Shown piece by piece: positions 32,514-45,000 of a stretch of 64,000 nt of DNA. Source of the stretch: Synaphobranchus kaupii (taxonomy: Eukaryota > Chordata > Actinopteri > Anguilliformes > Synaphobranchidae); NCBI GenBank assembly GCA_029718625.1, contig CM056383.1:66526849-66590848 (forward strand), read 5' to 3'. Each line of letters begins with the position of its first letter. Positions within the stretch are counted from its first letter, which is position 1. The notes under the pieces were generated by a model, which worked only from the letters and a program-made list of their open reading frames with translations, had not been told where the DNA came from and made no database searches. Made by a program: the position numbers and the translations under genes.

Positions 32514-35500
32514 ACGGAAGGGGAGCCACTTCAGTTCCATTTGCTGTATGATGTTTAGGAGCCATGATAAACTCAGACGACGTCATAGGCAGCCTGATGG
32601 GAAAAAAAATTGCGAGCTGCGAGTCTCTGCGAGCAGGTTTTCCTTTTATTTGTTAGTTATTATTCATTTTGTTAAAGTGCGGTGCCACTGACACACACTG
32701 AGCTCGGTTGCGGCAGTGCGGTATCTCGCCCCGCAGCTGCGATGCAAGTCGCCTCGTTCTCCTCACAGACACGAACCCCCCCCCCCCCCAGAGCACAGAA
32801 ACGCCGCGTGAAGCGTAGACAAAACACAGCGTGTAAACATTCACCAGAGAAATAAACACCAGCGGCAGAGCTATCCCCTGACTGCTGCAGCGTAGAATAC
32901 TTTAGCGGAAGATGCCACCAGCTTGAGTCCGAGGCAGGCGATAGCCGGCAGGTGCCCGCTGCGCAGCGACGAGGCGCCGCGAGTCCCGACTTTTACGCGG
33001 GAAACGTCCCTCGGGGGTTTACGAGGACAAGGCGCGGCTCGGCGCTGCTCTTCCCTGTGGTCTCGTCTGCTGGTGGTCCGCACGGCCCGGGGGGGAAAGA
33101 TATAGGGGTCTGTCTCGCACCGGGTGAGTCCAAGCCTGGGAGGCTCCTTGCCCTCCCAGCGGCGTGCCTAAAATATACAACCTGGCAAGGAAACGACAAC
33201 AAAGCAAGGGGGAACACGAGCCGGCCGTGATTCAGTCTGAGCGTGTCGAGAGAACCCAGTGAACCACTCATGTGACTCCGAGTAATGAAGCCAGCGTGTG
33301 AGCTGAGCGCCCGGGGATGGCCTTCAGTTATACTTGTCGTCGTTGTGGCTGTTGCTGTTGTCGGTGTTTCTAAAACGAGGCACTGAAATCGGGGGGGGGA
33401 GACGTGGCGGCCATGTCTGACGCTGTCACTCCCCTGTAACCCCTGACCTAAACCCCACCCCCACCCCCCCTCCCTTAGGGGCAGATTTTGTGCCCTCTCC
33501 AGCAGCTGCCAGGGTGAATATGTTACAGTATGTGCCTCACTCCCAAAAGTGAGCTAGAGGACAAGGTTGACGTCACCTGGAGGAAACTTTAACAGGCACG
33601 GATTTGGAAAAAACTTCAATGCCAATTCTGTTTCTTTTATGGGGGCTGTTCTTTAAAGTGACGGGGGTTACCCTCTCTCCCCCCCTCGTACCCCCCCCTC
33701 GGGGGGTATTTCGGTGTCGGACGGACAGCTGCGGACTGGAACGGGGGCCGAGGGAGGAGGGCCGGCACGCAGAGCCAACGATCGGGGGGCAAGCGCGCCG
33801 ACGCGGACGCGATGACAGATACAGACGCTCTGCTTAGCGTCCGCGGCCGCGGCTGCTAACCGTATCTCATCTCCAGCTCTTAAAATATCCCAGAGGGCTT
33901 TTGGGGAGGTTAGAGGGGGTTGGCGGAGGGTAAACGAGGCCTGACCTCTCCATAGCCAGGCCCTAAAACTGCAGCCCTGGGGATGTAGTGCCACCTGGAA
34001 TCGTGTAGCAGCGCTCGTTTCAGGTCTCTTCCCGCTGAATGAACGCGGCGGCGTGGGGTTTCTCCCGCGAGAACGCACACCGCCGCCGCTATCGTTCTGA
34101 TTAATGACCCCTCCCCCCCTATAATGAGCAGGATTAGCGCCCAGCTGCTCCAGTTCCACCACCATACAACAGCTGGAACCAGGGCTGGCGGGGGGCAGGG
34201 GGGTACCCAAAGAAAGAGGGGTGTGAGGGAGCAGGCCAGTGGTCCCCAAGACCTGCTCCTGGAGATCTACCGTCCAAGTAGGTTTTCACTCCGACCCTAA
34301 CAAAGCACGCCTCATTCAACAGCTAGCGATGTCATCGAGCTGCTAATAAGTAGAATTAAAATTAGGTTGAAATGAAAACCGACAGGATGTTAGATCTCCA
34401 GGAACAGGGTTGGGGACCACTGGTGTATGTGGTGGTGGGGGCAGCAGAAAGAGAGAGTGGGTACCCCAAGACAAACTTGCAGAGAGAAGCAGGGGACACA
34501 CAGGAAGGACGAGATGGGGTACCCACAGAGAAGAGGGACGTAGGAGCTCCCAGATGTGGGGAGAGAGACAGAGAAAGAGGGAGGACTCCGAAGCAGAGAG
34601 CAGCATAGCATGTCTTTTATAAAATCCCTACACAAATGTAGCCTCAGCGTAATGCCTACCCAGGAAAGAAAGGATAATCGTACTTCTATACCTGCCCTCC
34701 CTCCGCCTCCATTTTAGCTGTGCAGCTCAGCCCTGTGGTAGGAAGAGCGTGCCCTAAACTCACACCTGGAACAGATTTGTTTGGCGTTCAGTCTCACCTT
34801 CACCGGGGATAAAGCGATATGAGGGGATAGGGGCTGGGGCTTAGAGTGGACTGAGAGAGAGATGGGGGAGAGAGAGAGAGAGAGAGAGAGAGCATCAGGG
34901 TAAGAAATGAACTTTTTCACCCACCAACCATTTTGAACATTTTACCAGCCACATTACAATATAACACAACCTGGTAGTTTACAACTTGCCAAAATGGCTG
35001 CTAGAGTAAAAATTTTACCAGCCACAATGAAAAGTTTAGTAGCATTTGGCTGGTGGCTGTTGTTAATTTCACATCCTGGAGGGCATGGGAGGCGAAAGAG
35101 AAAGAGAACCGGCAACGACAGCGAGAGGTACAGTCAGAGGAGGGGTTGAGTCGGTGGAGGGGTTGAGTCAGAGGAGGGGTTGAGTGCGTGAGGCCTGTAG
35201 AACGGACGGATGGAGTGCACCCGCAGAGAGAGACGGAGGGCTGACGGAAGAGAGGCGGGGTTAAGAAGAGGAGGTAAACACACAGAGGGGTTAGGATAAC
35301 ATCGGAGCGCCCGTGTTTACCAGCCCCCCCCCCGCCTCCTCTCGCCATTCTCCCCCCCCTCCGCTCCGCGGCGCAGATTTAAGTCAACAGCACATCAATC
35401 GGACGCGGGTCCTCGGCACGGTCTCCCTCCGCTCCGCCCGACCGCCCGGCTCCGCCCCCCCCCCAGCGCGGGAGGCACAAAGTGTTTGGTCTACCAGCGA

Positions 35501-36759
35501 GTGAAAACATAGCGCTGCAACGGGCCTGAAGTACCGCCCACCTCCCCGCCTCAGGATGCTGCAGGAGAGATAAGGAGAGACGGTCTGCGAGCAGGATACT
35601 GGCGGGAGATCTGATCCGAGATGGCAGGGCATTTTGGCAGGAAGTGCAATAGGATAGTCTAGCTGTCCCCCGATTGGCTGATAGGAATGGCGTATGCCTG
35701 TGAATGCCAGGAATGGCGATTGAGAGATTTTCCCTTTGGCACGTTAGCGACGAGCGCGTGGCGAGCGCACGTAGGCCCGCTCTCAGAGGTGGATATCTGC
35801 ATATTGATATGCTCTCTCTCCCTCTCCCTCCCTCTCTCTCTCTCTCTCTCCCTCCCCTCTCTCTCTCTCTCTCCCTCCCTCTCTCTCTCCCCCTACACCC
35901 AGCCCCCATCCCTCGCCCCCTCATGCCCCAGTGCGATTATTTACTCCGTGGCGTTACGTTTGAAGCTCTCTGTATGCCAGCAGCGTTACTTTCCTGGCTC
36001 TTGCGGCCACCCTGGCTTCAAAGTGCTTCCACAGTTGTGGTCGAGAGAGAGGCCTGTACTCCATCAATCTTCCTCCTGAAGGGCCCATATCAAGATGTCC
36101 CAAACAAAAGTGGGCTTCCAGAGAATGGCTGGGCTGGGAATTTTTTGAATGCACAGTTGTAATGCAGATTAATTGAGAATGATATCTGATCACTGGCTCT
36201 TCTTGGCGTGGTCTATTGGAAATAACATGTTTGAACATGGGATGAGCTGTTTAGCCCTCCTGGTCGCCATGTTCACTCCTGTGTGGGTAGCTCCAAGATC
36301 AGCCTCAGGCTCCATGATGCTTCGAAATAAATGCACCTACAGTGCACTTATGTGTATATTTACGAGCAAAATACCACACAATTTCACATTTCTTAATGTG
36401 TATTTCACGTTTTTCTTAAAAAATGCCAGGTGACTTTAAAATTACAGTTATTGGCAGTTATAACATTTTTATGTTAACGTTTAACACAATTCATGACACG
36501 AAACAGTCTGTGACTGTGATTTTACACAATGACTGGATTTCTCCCGGCCAATGTGCCCCATCTGTGCACGTTACGCCACTGTACCGCCGCCGCCTGCGCT
36601 CTCCGCAGCCGGGAAAACACACAGCCTCTGTGGCTCCCTGAACCAAGATTAAAGAGCGACTGGGAAGAATTGTGTGGAAACGAACGAGGCGATCAAACCC
36701 CTCCACGGATGGGAAAAGGAAAGAAGGAAAAAGGGAGAAGACGGTCTAATTTAGCGACG

Positions 36760-36791
<32 letters not shown>

Positions 36792-39055
36792 TATGCGTGT
36801 GTTCGCCTGCCAGCGTGAGCGTGTGTGTGTTCCCCCTCTCCATCGCGGCCCTCCCTGTTATTTGCGGAGCGAGAAACCCTGCTGTGTCTGTAAGCTCAGA
36901 AAACAAGCATGGAGTGGAGGGGTTTGTTTGTGTGTTGGGGGGGGTGGTGTATTTGACTTCAATAGGGAACAGTGGTATGGGTGTTTATTTTCTTCCCATA
37001 GATGAAGCAAGGGGGTGTTGTAGAGGGGCTGTGTGGGAGGGGAGGTGGGGGGAAAGTCAGAGGTCGGCTCTGTGAAGTGGTCGAGTTGTAATCTTTCGTA
37101 TTGTTCCCCCTATAGCCTCCCTGTTTGCATGTTCCAGAACTGCCCTTATCTCTGTCACTGGGCTGGTCCCCCAGCCCACCCTGTGCAGGAGAAAACGTAC
37201 AAACGCACCTACAGCGCAGCGCCAGGCCAAGGGGAACCTCAAGCGCCCCCTTCAGGACAGGCACCTGCATGGGCTTAACCCTTTGAAGAGTAGGTTTTTC
37301 AGAATGTCAAAGTCAGTGTTCTAGAACTCCATTGCCTTCAATTACCATGTAGTGATTGTTTGTTTTTTTTGGTTTTTTAAAATTTGTTTCTGATTTATCC
37401 CCATTTTTCTCCCAATTTAGTAGCCAATTGAACCCCTATTCTAATTCAATTTCCCCCCGTGTAGCAACCGCTAGAGAACCACCGCTACACAACCCTGTCA
37501 GCCGGTAGTAGGAATGAGGTCGCCACGTCCTCTACAGGGCGCGACTCCTCGAGCTCCTGACCGTGAATCCAGCTCGCCCAGGGCCGCTATGCGTGCAGCG
37601 ATTCTCTCCGAGCCCCTCCCCCCACCCGGAAGCAGCCGCCAATTGCTGCTCCCACAGGGCGCCGGCCATGCTCGGATCTGGCAGGACCGGGGCGCGAACC
37701 CCGATCCTCGGAGCACAACTGCACCGACTGAAAGTCGTTGCTCTTACCGTTGTACCACGCGACGGCCCCATGTAGTGATTGTTAATCAGCATTAGAATAT
37801 TGAGTTAAGAACACTCTAATCATATATTTGTGATCTTACACCTTAAAGGGTCCTCCTTTCCCTGGTCCCTGGTCCAGCACACCCCCCCATTCAGTCCTCT
37901 TCTACCCCAGCAGATTGGGAACGATCTGGCCAGGCCGCTGTCCGCCGACAGACCTTTTGAGGGCCTCAGAGCAGCCAGGGGGTCGGATTCATCACCCCGT
38001 CACCCCGTCATGTCCCTCTTTATGCGAGCGAAGGGCGCCACGTGCAAAGGGGCCAGGCCCGGAGGATCGGGGGATAAGGGAGCCATTTACTTCAGCTTCT
38101 CCATCATTGTGGGGCCTCGGTGGCTGCCAGGTTGTTTCAATAAGGCTGCCTTGAGAGAGAGAGAGAGAGGGGGGGGGGGGGGTAGGGAGACAGACAGAGA
38201 GAGAGAGAGGGAAAGAAAACAGGCAGGATTGATCTGGCCATTTCTCGGTCGGCCATATTTGAGTCGCGCGAGGAAACGGAAAGGGGATACTGGTCCATTG
38301 TGTTCCCCTCTTCACCACCGCTGCTGCTTTATTAAAACAAGATTCAGGGGGAAAGAAAGTCCCCAAGATGCTCACCCTCACGCCCACAAAATCTCTCTGT
38401 TCCTCGCTTCAAATAAAAACCGCATTTTCCTCCCAGTCAAACGGGCCCAAATCCTTGTTAAGATGGATGCGACTAGGAATGGCTGTTCTTCATGAGGAAC
38501 TTACAAATCAAATCTTTTTTTTTTTTTTACGAGCTGAGCAAAAAACACTTTGATTTTTGGAAAACGTTGAGCAATGACAGATCTCATCTTGATCTTGAAT
38601 CTTGAAGGGGAAGGGAGGCCAGCCGTCCGGAGGAGCTGCCTGTCATCGTCTGAAAGATCATCTCACTGTCACTCACACTTCTGTGGCTCTCCACCGCAGA
38701 AGGTTATAACGACAGAATGAAAACAAGACACACATTTGAATACAGTACAACATAAAAACCTCCTTTCTTCTTATTTCCAGAACGATTCCAGAATGAATAT
38801 GATCACTGTTTTATACTGAAAAACCTTTTCAGATTTTATACTGAAAAACCATGTATAGGTATCCCAGATGATAACTACATGTTTAAGTGTAACCTGGTTA
38901 GTTTACTTTTTTTATGGCATTATTCTGAATTACTGAGGCAGGTATGTTCCTGTGGTAAAACAAAATCCACCCGGATTCTTTCGCGGCTGTGTGGTTCTCG
39001 CTCCGTGTTCAAGGAAAAGAGGAATTTTTCTTCCATTCTCGCTGCAGTGGAGACT

Positions 39056-39087
<32 letters not shown>

Positions 39088-42000
39088 TAATAAAAGAAAA
39101 TAACTTCTCAGTCTAACCTTCTGGAATGTACCGTAATTTAATTCCAGTACCGAAAACAACCCTCACTTTTTCCCTACTTTCCTTTTGCCACTTTCCTGGA
39201 TAGTAACCAGCGTCTCCAGGTGAAAACACTTCAATCCTGCGCAGAGAGACGGGAGGAGGGGACGGGCCGGGCTGCGGGGGGGGGGGGGGGGGGTCGGGAG
39301 TCAATCTGTGGAGTTTTATTTTTCAATTTCCATAATCTTGGCGGTTCTCACAGCAGTTGCTCGGTTCGGCAACAGGATGTGACAGTACCAGGCATGAATG
39401 AGAGCTACCTTCCAACGAGCACGCACACACACACGCGCACACACACACACACGCGCACACACAGCTGGGGCGGGCTAGCGGAAGTGGAAAAGGAGGCCCT
39501 CACAGGCAGGACCATGTGCTGTGGAGAGAGGGGATGAAAAGAACCTTATGCACGCAAGGAGGGTTTTGTGGGGGCGCAGAGGGAGGGAGGGAGGGAGGGG
39601 GGCGGGGGTGTGGGTTATGGCTCCAAAAATACTAGAGCGAAAGAAAGGCCCACCTTTTCATTCCTCTGGCAAAGAAACCGTGGCCAAAGGTCCCAGAAAA
39701 AAAAAACCCTGAGTCCAAGTATCAGACAGAAACCTCCTCTCTTATTCTCTCCCGCTCATCTGTGAAGGAGCCCATCTCTCTCCCATCACCCCCACACCCC
39801 CCTCCCATCTTCACCGCTGGGGCGTGGCACAACCCCCCCCCCCCTAGGTGGAATGTTGACCTTGTTGCCATCCGGTGGGTCTGGGTGCGGTTTGGCGCCG
39901 GGTCCGGCGTTCTCTGCAGGAGCGCTGGGTGTCGTTCGAGCGTCACGGCCACAGACAGAGAGGAGCCTTCACCCACGGAGCGCTGGGGCCGCGATGCATG
40001 CTGGGACACGGGGAGTCTCATGAACAAATGCGACTGTTCGCTGCCTCTGCGATTCCATTCCATTTTCCATGGATACGTTCGTCTGCAAGGAGCTCATTAG
40101 GGTCCAATATAACCTGCTTCTTTTTTTTTCAAGCAGGATGAATTAAATGTTTTATTCGGCTAGAATTAAATAGTTATATTTTTTTATGCGGTTGAGAGAC
40201 ATAAAGCCTCTGCTAAAATAAACAGCTTTGCATAATTTACAAGCTGCGCTTGAATGGAAGGATTCACGCGGCGTGTAGACGTCCGGAGTTACGCGTGTCA
40301 CGGCCAGCGCCGCTCGGACCCGGAAAAATAAACCCTCTCCGACTCTCGGGACTTTCTCTCGGGAGAAAGGGGCCGCTGTTGAGTGAAACGGGGTCTCGCC
40401 AGCCCTCAGAGTGCATTAACCGTCACTACACTGAAGGGTGCGCAGGGATTTAAGCTGGCGGAACAGGACGTATACATACCAATGCAACTGCTATCATTGC
40501 TAGGATTATTTTCTTTACAGTGTACTGATGTCATGTTTGGTTGAGACGAGTTGCCACTTTATAAATTTAGCTGCATGGACTTCTATTGGGTGATAGCTAT
40601 ATGATGTAAAAGAATAAAGACAATTTTTGTATTGCTGTTTACCTAGACACCCTATGTTTGAGATAATTTCATATCTCTTTCTACAGGTATAAGGATATAC
40701 TTCACTGTAGTATCAAAAAGGTCACCGTGACCGAAACTTTGACTTGTTGTTATTGTTATTTTAATACCAGAATTTTAACAAGCTGTTCATTTCACTTTTC
40801 ATGTTTTGATTTAAACTATGCATGTTGTGAAGACTAGAAGTCCCATTCACATTGTGCTTATTGTGTTATATTGCAAACAATAAAAAAAAAATTTTAACTG
40901 ATCAAATTGAAGACAACAATATGCTCCTAATTGGTGAAAGTGTGGACAGCTGGTCACTAAAACTAAGCACTTGGTCAATAATGAAGAATTCAAAGACAAT
41001 ACAAATGACAAGGAGCCAAACCTGCATTGTGTTCAACAGCCTTAACTAAGCAATGTATAATGTAAGGCTGTATAAAAAAACCTGGCACAAATCCCTAGGA
41101 CCAATATTGAGAATCCCTGGTCTAGTGGAGGGACAGTGCCGTAAACACACACTGAGAGACCGTGTGTTTGTGTGTGTGTGTTCCAGGTCCCCCCTGGGTG
41201 AGCCGGCTGGTGGAGGAGCGTCAGATGGCGAAGCTGGGCCGTACGGTGCGCCTGTCCTGCCCGGTGGAAGGGGACCCGCCGCCCCTGGTCCTGTGGGTGA
41301 AGGACGGCCGAAATGTCATCCGGGGGTGGAGCCGCTACAGGGTGCTGAAGCAGGGCCTGAAGATTAAGGAGGTGGAGCTGGAGGATGCGGGCGTGTACGT
41401 CTGCCGCGCCACCAACGGCTTTGGCAGCATCGCCCTCAACTACACCCTCATCGTCATCAGTGAGTAAAGCCTTCTCTTCAACCCTCCTCTCTCCTACTCT
41501 CTCTACACCTCCTCTCTCCTACTCTCTCTACACCTCCTCTCTCCTACTCTCTCCACCTCCTCTCTCCTGTTCTCACATTCCTAAATAACTCAATTTGTCC
41601 ACCTCCATCAAGGCTGGATTCACCCATTCAGCACTAAGTAGCCCTTCATCTGTTCTCCCATACTCTCCTCAATCTTGCACCTATTCTCTCTGTCCATCTC
41701 TGTACCTTCTCTTATCTTACTGTACTTCAAAAATTAAAACACATTTGTACAATTATTCAAGATTCTCTGTGCCCTCCTGTCCCTCCCATTTGTGAATAAC
41801 TAAGCCACCGCAAAATCTCATAGTGTTTGCTGTTGATAAAGAGGCGACATTTGGGCACAAACGCCGCCTTTGTCTGGGTGTCGAAATGTTGATGCTTTAT
41901 CTTCAGTAAACACAAAGGAGCTTTCTTTTCTGTCTCTGATAGACACATAGAGGCTGAACCTTGCTTGTTCTGGGTGTGCAATCTCGAGTATCTCATTTCA

Positions 42001-45000
42001 CAAGCAAATAAATCCCCCATCAACACCCCCCACCTTCGCTACCACCGTCTTCCCTTCTCCCCGTCCTCCACTTTCTACTCACCTCTCCAGCCTTTTTTTT
42101 GTCTTCCTTTTAAACTCATCATCATCATCATTATCATCACCACCACCGACCCATATCCCTACATCATTCTCTGTGTAGAGTCTGTATCCAGTATGAGCAC
42201 TCTGGCACCTCTGTGTAGCTCGCTGGGTGTCTGGGTAATGTAATGATGGTGTCATGTATCCAAGGTCAAACACATCGCAGTAGTAAATCAAAAAAAATGA
42301 TGCGTGAAATAACCGCTATGAATGGGTGTAAAGAAAGAAGCAAGTTCAGCCTTCTCCATGTCCTCAAAACTGACTACAGGCTCTTTATGGCCTTCGACCC
42401 CCAAACCCCTGCTGAAACAATTTCAGCTGGCCTTGAAAAAAAAAAAGGCAGTAAGCTTACCGCCCGCATTCATGTTAGACTTACGTTAGATTACACTTGG
42501 CATGACTGACAGACCTGGCAGGCAAGACGCTATTAAATAAATATGGTTTCATTTATGCAACACAGAATGAAAGCGCACAAGCGCGCATTGTATAAAAGAG
42601 GGAAATTATGGCTAGTTAGCATTAAAAAAAAAAAAAGAAGCCTACAGCTCATGTGTCTGGATTCATATCAATTTCGGAGAACAAAGGAGTCCTTTACCTG
42701 CCGTCTCTGTCACACAGTACTCCTATCATGGAAGAGCTAGTTGTTTACGACGGTAACCCGAAACCAACTCTCTCCATTTTAAATTATTTCACAATTCTGT
42801 CAGACTATTAATGAATGAATTAAGCAGCTGTTGCTTCGTTAAGCACTGGAGTATTTCATGTGACTGGGCATGAGAGGGAGCGTTAGGGGGTGGATGAGGG
42901 TGAGGGCGTGTGGGGGGGTGATTGTTCATGGTTTTTGGCGCCACGTGTGGGATGCACTGTCCAGACCGGGCCTGGTTTTCTCCACAAATGCTTGACTGAT
43001 GACTGGTAGGGGCCTCTGGACCACGCCACCGAAAGTCTATCTTAAGCGGGAGGGGCTTGTGTCACCTGGGCAGCAATAACTCTGCTGCAGTCGGGTTTGC
43101 GTTGAAAGGCCCTCAGACTCAGAGCGCGGGGTCCTTCCTGTGGTGCGGCCTGGTCCTTGGGCCTAGAGAGCCGTTGCTGTGGGAAGGGGGGCTGAGTTAT
43201 AATCGCCCGGCTGACATTTAGAGCGTATTAAGTGTTTTAGCCGGGGGGGCCTCTGCGTCTGTCGGGTCCCCTCGCGGAGCGCGTGGAGCGTTGGGGCCTC
43301 CGGTGTGAGGCGTAAACACGGCCCGCTGCCTTTCTGGCCCGTACCGCCACATGTGGCGGGGGGAAGTCGCGGCCCCTGGTTCCCTGTAGAATTCGCCGCG
43401 CCAAAGCAGCGGTCGTTAAACCGGGCGGCTAATTACTCCCGAATGACAGGAGAGCAAGGAAGACAATAAAAAAAAATTTGAGGGGTTCGGTTTCTGTGAA
43501 GCACATTTTGGAAACGGTGGCGGTTTGCCCCCCTCCCCCCCTCGCTTGCTGCATTCTGTCCCATGAAAACCCCCCCTTCCCTCTCTCCCACATTCTGTGG
43601 AATGAATCCACCCTACTAATTTAGCAGGTGTTCAGTAAAAACATGACCAAAATCCATAAAGTGCAAAAAAAATACCACGGTTTCAATCATTAGCTTTGGG
43701 TTGAAAAATAAATAAATCTTAGTCAGCGCTATTCGCTTTTGAAAATAAATACGCTCTCGTCGAACGTTCTCGACTACACACTCAACCACGCTCGAGAGAC
43801 ACTGGTCTTCTCAGAGCCTCAGAGTAGTGCATCTTAGGATTTCTACTGATCCAAGACACCCAATACACGGAGACTAATGTCAACGAGAAACCCAACAGGG
43901 AAACTCCAGCCAGCTTTAATTATTCCAGGGAAGAAAATTCAGTGACATTCAATATCACCCGCTGTCATGGATGCTGGTCTAATCTTCCCGTTTCTGCCGC
44001 GGACAAGCACGGGCAGGCAGCACGTCTAACCTCAGGTTCCGATTCCCTTTTTATATTAGTTGCCGCAACATACCTAAGGTGAAACGCTCTTGTCATAAAA
44101 ATGTAATTTTATCTTTTTAGTCGATATTATGCCCCCATTGACTTTTATTCCTTGATGGATGAGTGTAATCATTTGGTCATAAACCTGGGTGAGATAACCC
44201 CTGTAACTGAAAGCTTCATTTTACACAGACGCCACACTTTTCCCTGAAGTACTTTTTTGTGCGCTTACGTGTGTGAACATGGGTACATTTCATTGTCTGA
44301 AATAGATGGCGACATTCAATACGATTTGATATGCGGTACGCGAACCACCTGCCCAGTATGTTTTATGACACCGTAAACTTGGATTTAAAACATTTATTGC
44401 TTGGCTATTCTTGAAATGTTCTTGTAAATATTTTAAAAAGCCAAATTATGGCTTTTGAAGTTTACTTTTGTTTAACCTCATATTTGTTATGACCTCATTA
44501 TTAGTAACGATGGTATTCAGTATGCTGTAAAAGAGGCTAGGTACCATATACTAATGACCCCCCAGGTCCCTGTGAACCCTCCAATCATTTATTTTGGATG
44601 TCCCATTCTGCTGAGTGAATATATTGGTCACAGTGCTGCTAGTTTTACCCAGAATGCCACAGCCCAGTGTCCCAGAATCACCCAGGCCCACTGCCTCCCG
44701 ATGGCCTCCATTTTGCAGGTGCCTTGGGAGCCTGTTGTTTTCAAAGGTCGCTTGTGCGCGGCTTACATTGTCAGAGCTCAGCGCTGTCTGACTAGTGAAC
44801 ACCGGAGAAGATGGTGCATAGGTAATGCCCAAGGGGCATAAGAAATGAACTGGTTTTCAGCATGGCATTGTTTCTTTTTAACATCGAAAAGGGTGTTGTC
44901 CACAAGAAGGGAAATGGGCCCAAGACAACCCAGGCAGAACAGAACAGTTGGTGCCAGTTCTGTGGCAAAACCACATGGAGGTTGTAATTCCCATGAGCCT

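Larger units (their letters stand above)
25000..41186 (+). other. fgfrl1 intron 1 (16.2 kb)
   Basis: No coding gene was found inside. It holds the ACGT-rich repeat at 25.4-25.8 kb, CA/GT, GA and CT microsatellites, MITEs at 34.2 and 34.9 kb and a SINE at 37.4 kb. GC- and CpG-rich stretches lie around 32.9-33.3, 33.7-34.1 and 35.4 kb. A long first intron in a developmental receptor gene is a likely home for enhancers, but none can be demonstrated by eye. Confidence 0.6.

Noticed and set aside
31800..32700. Long open frames coding for Cys-Val or Thr-His repeats
   Set aside because: They are translations of the GT/CA microsatellite in several frames on both strands; no protein is indicated.
41053..41190. 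Alternative first exon of fgfrl1 reading into exon 2 from upstream ATGs
   Set aside because: The upstream frame is out of phase or lacks a signal peptide; the spliced signal-peptide exon at 24939 gives the family-typical N terminus.
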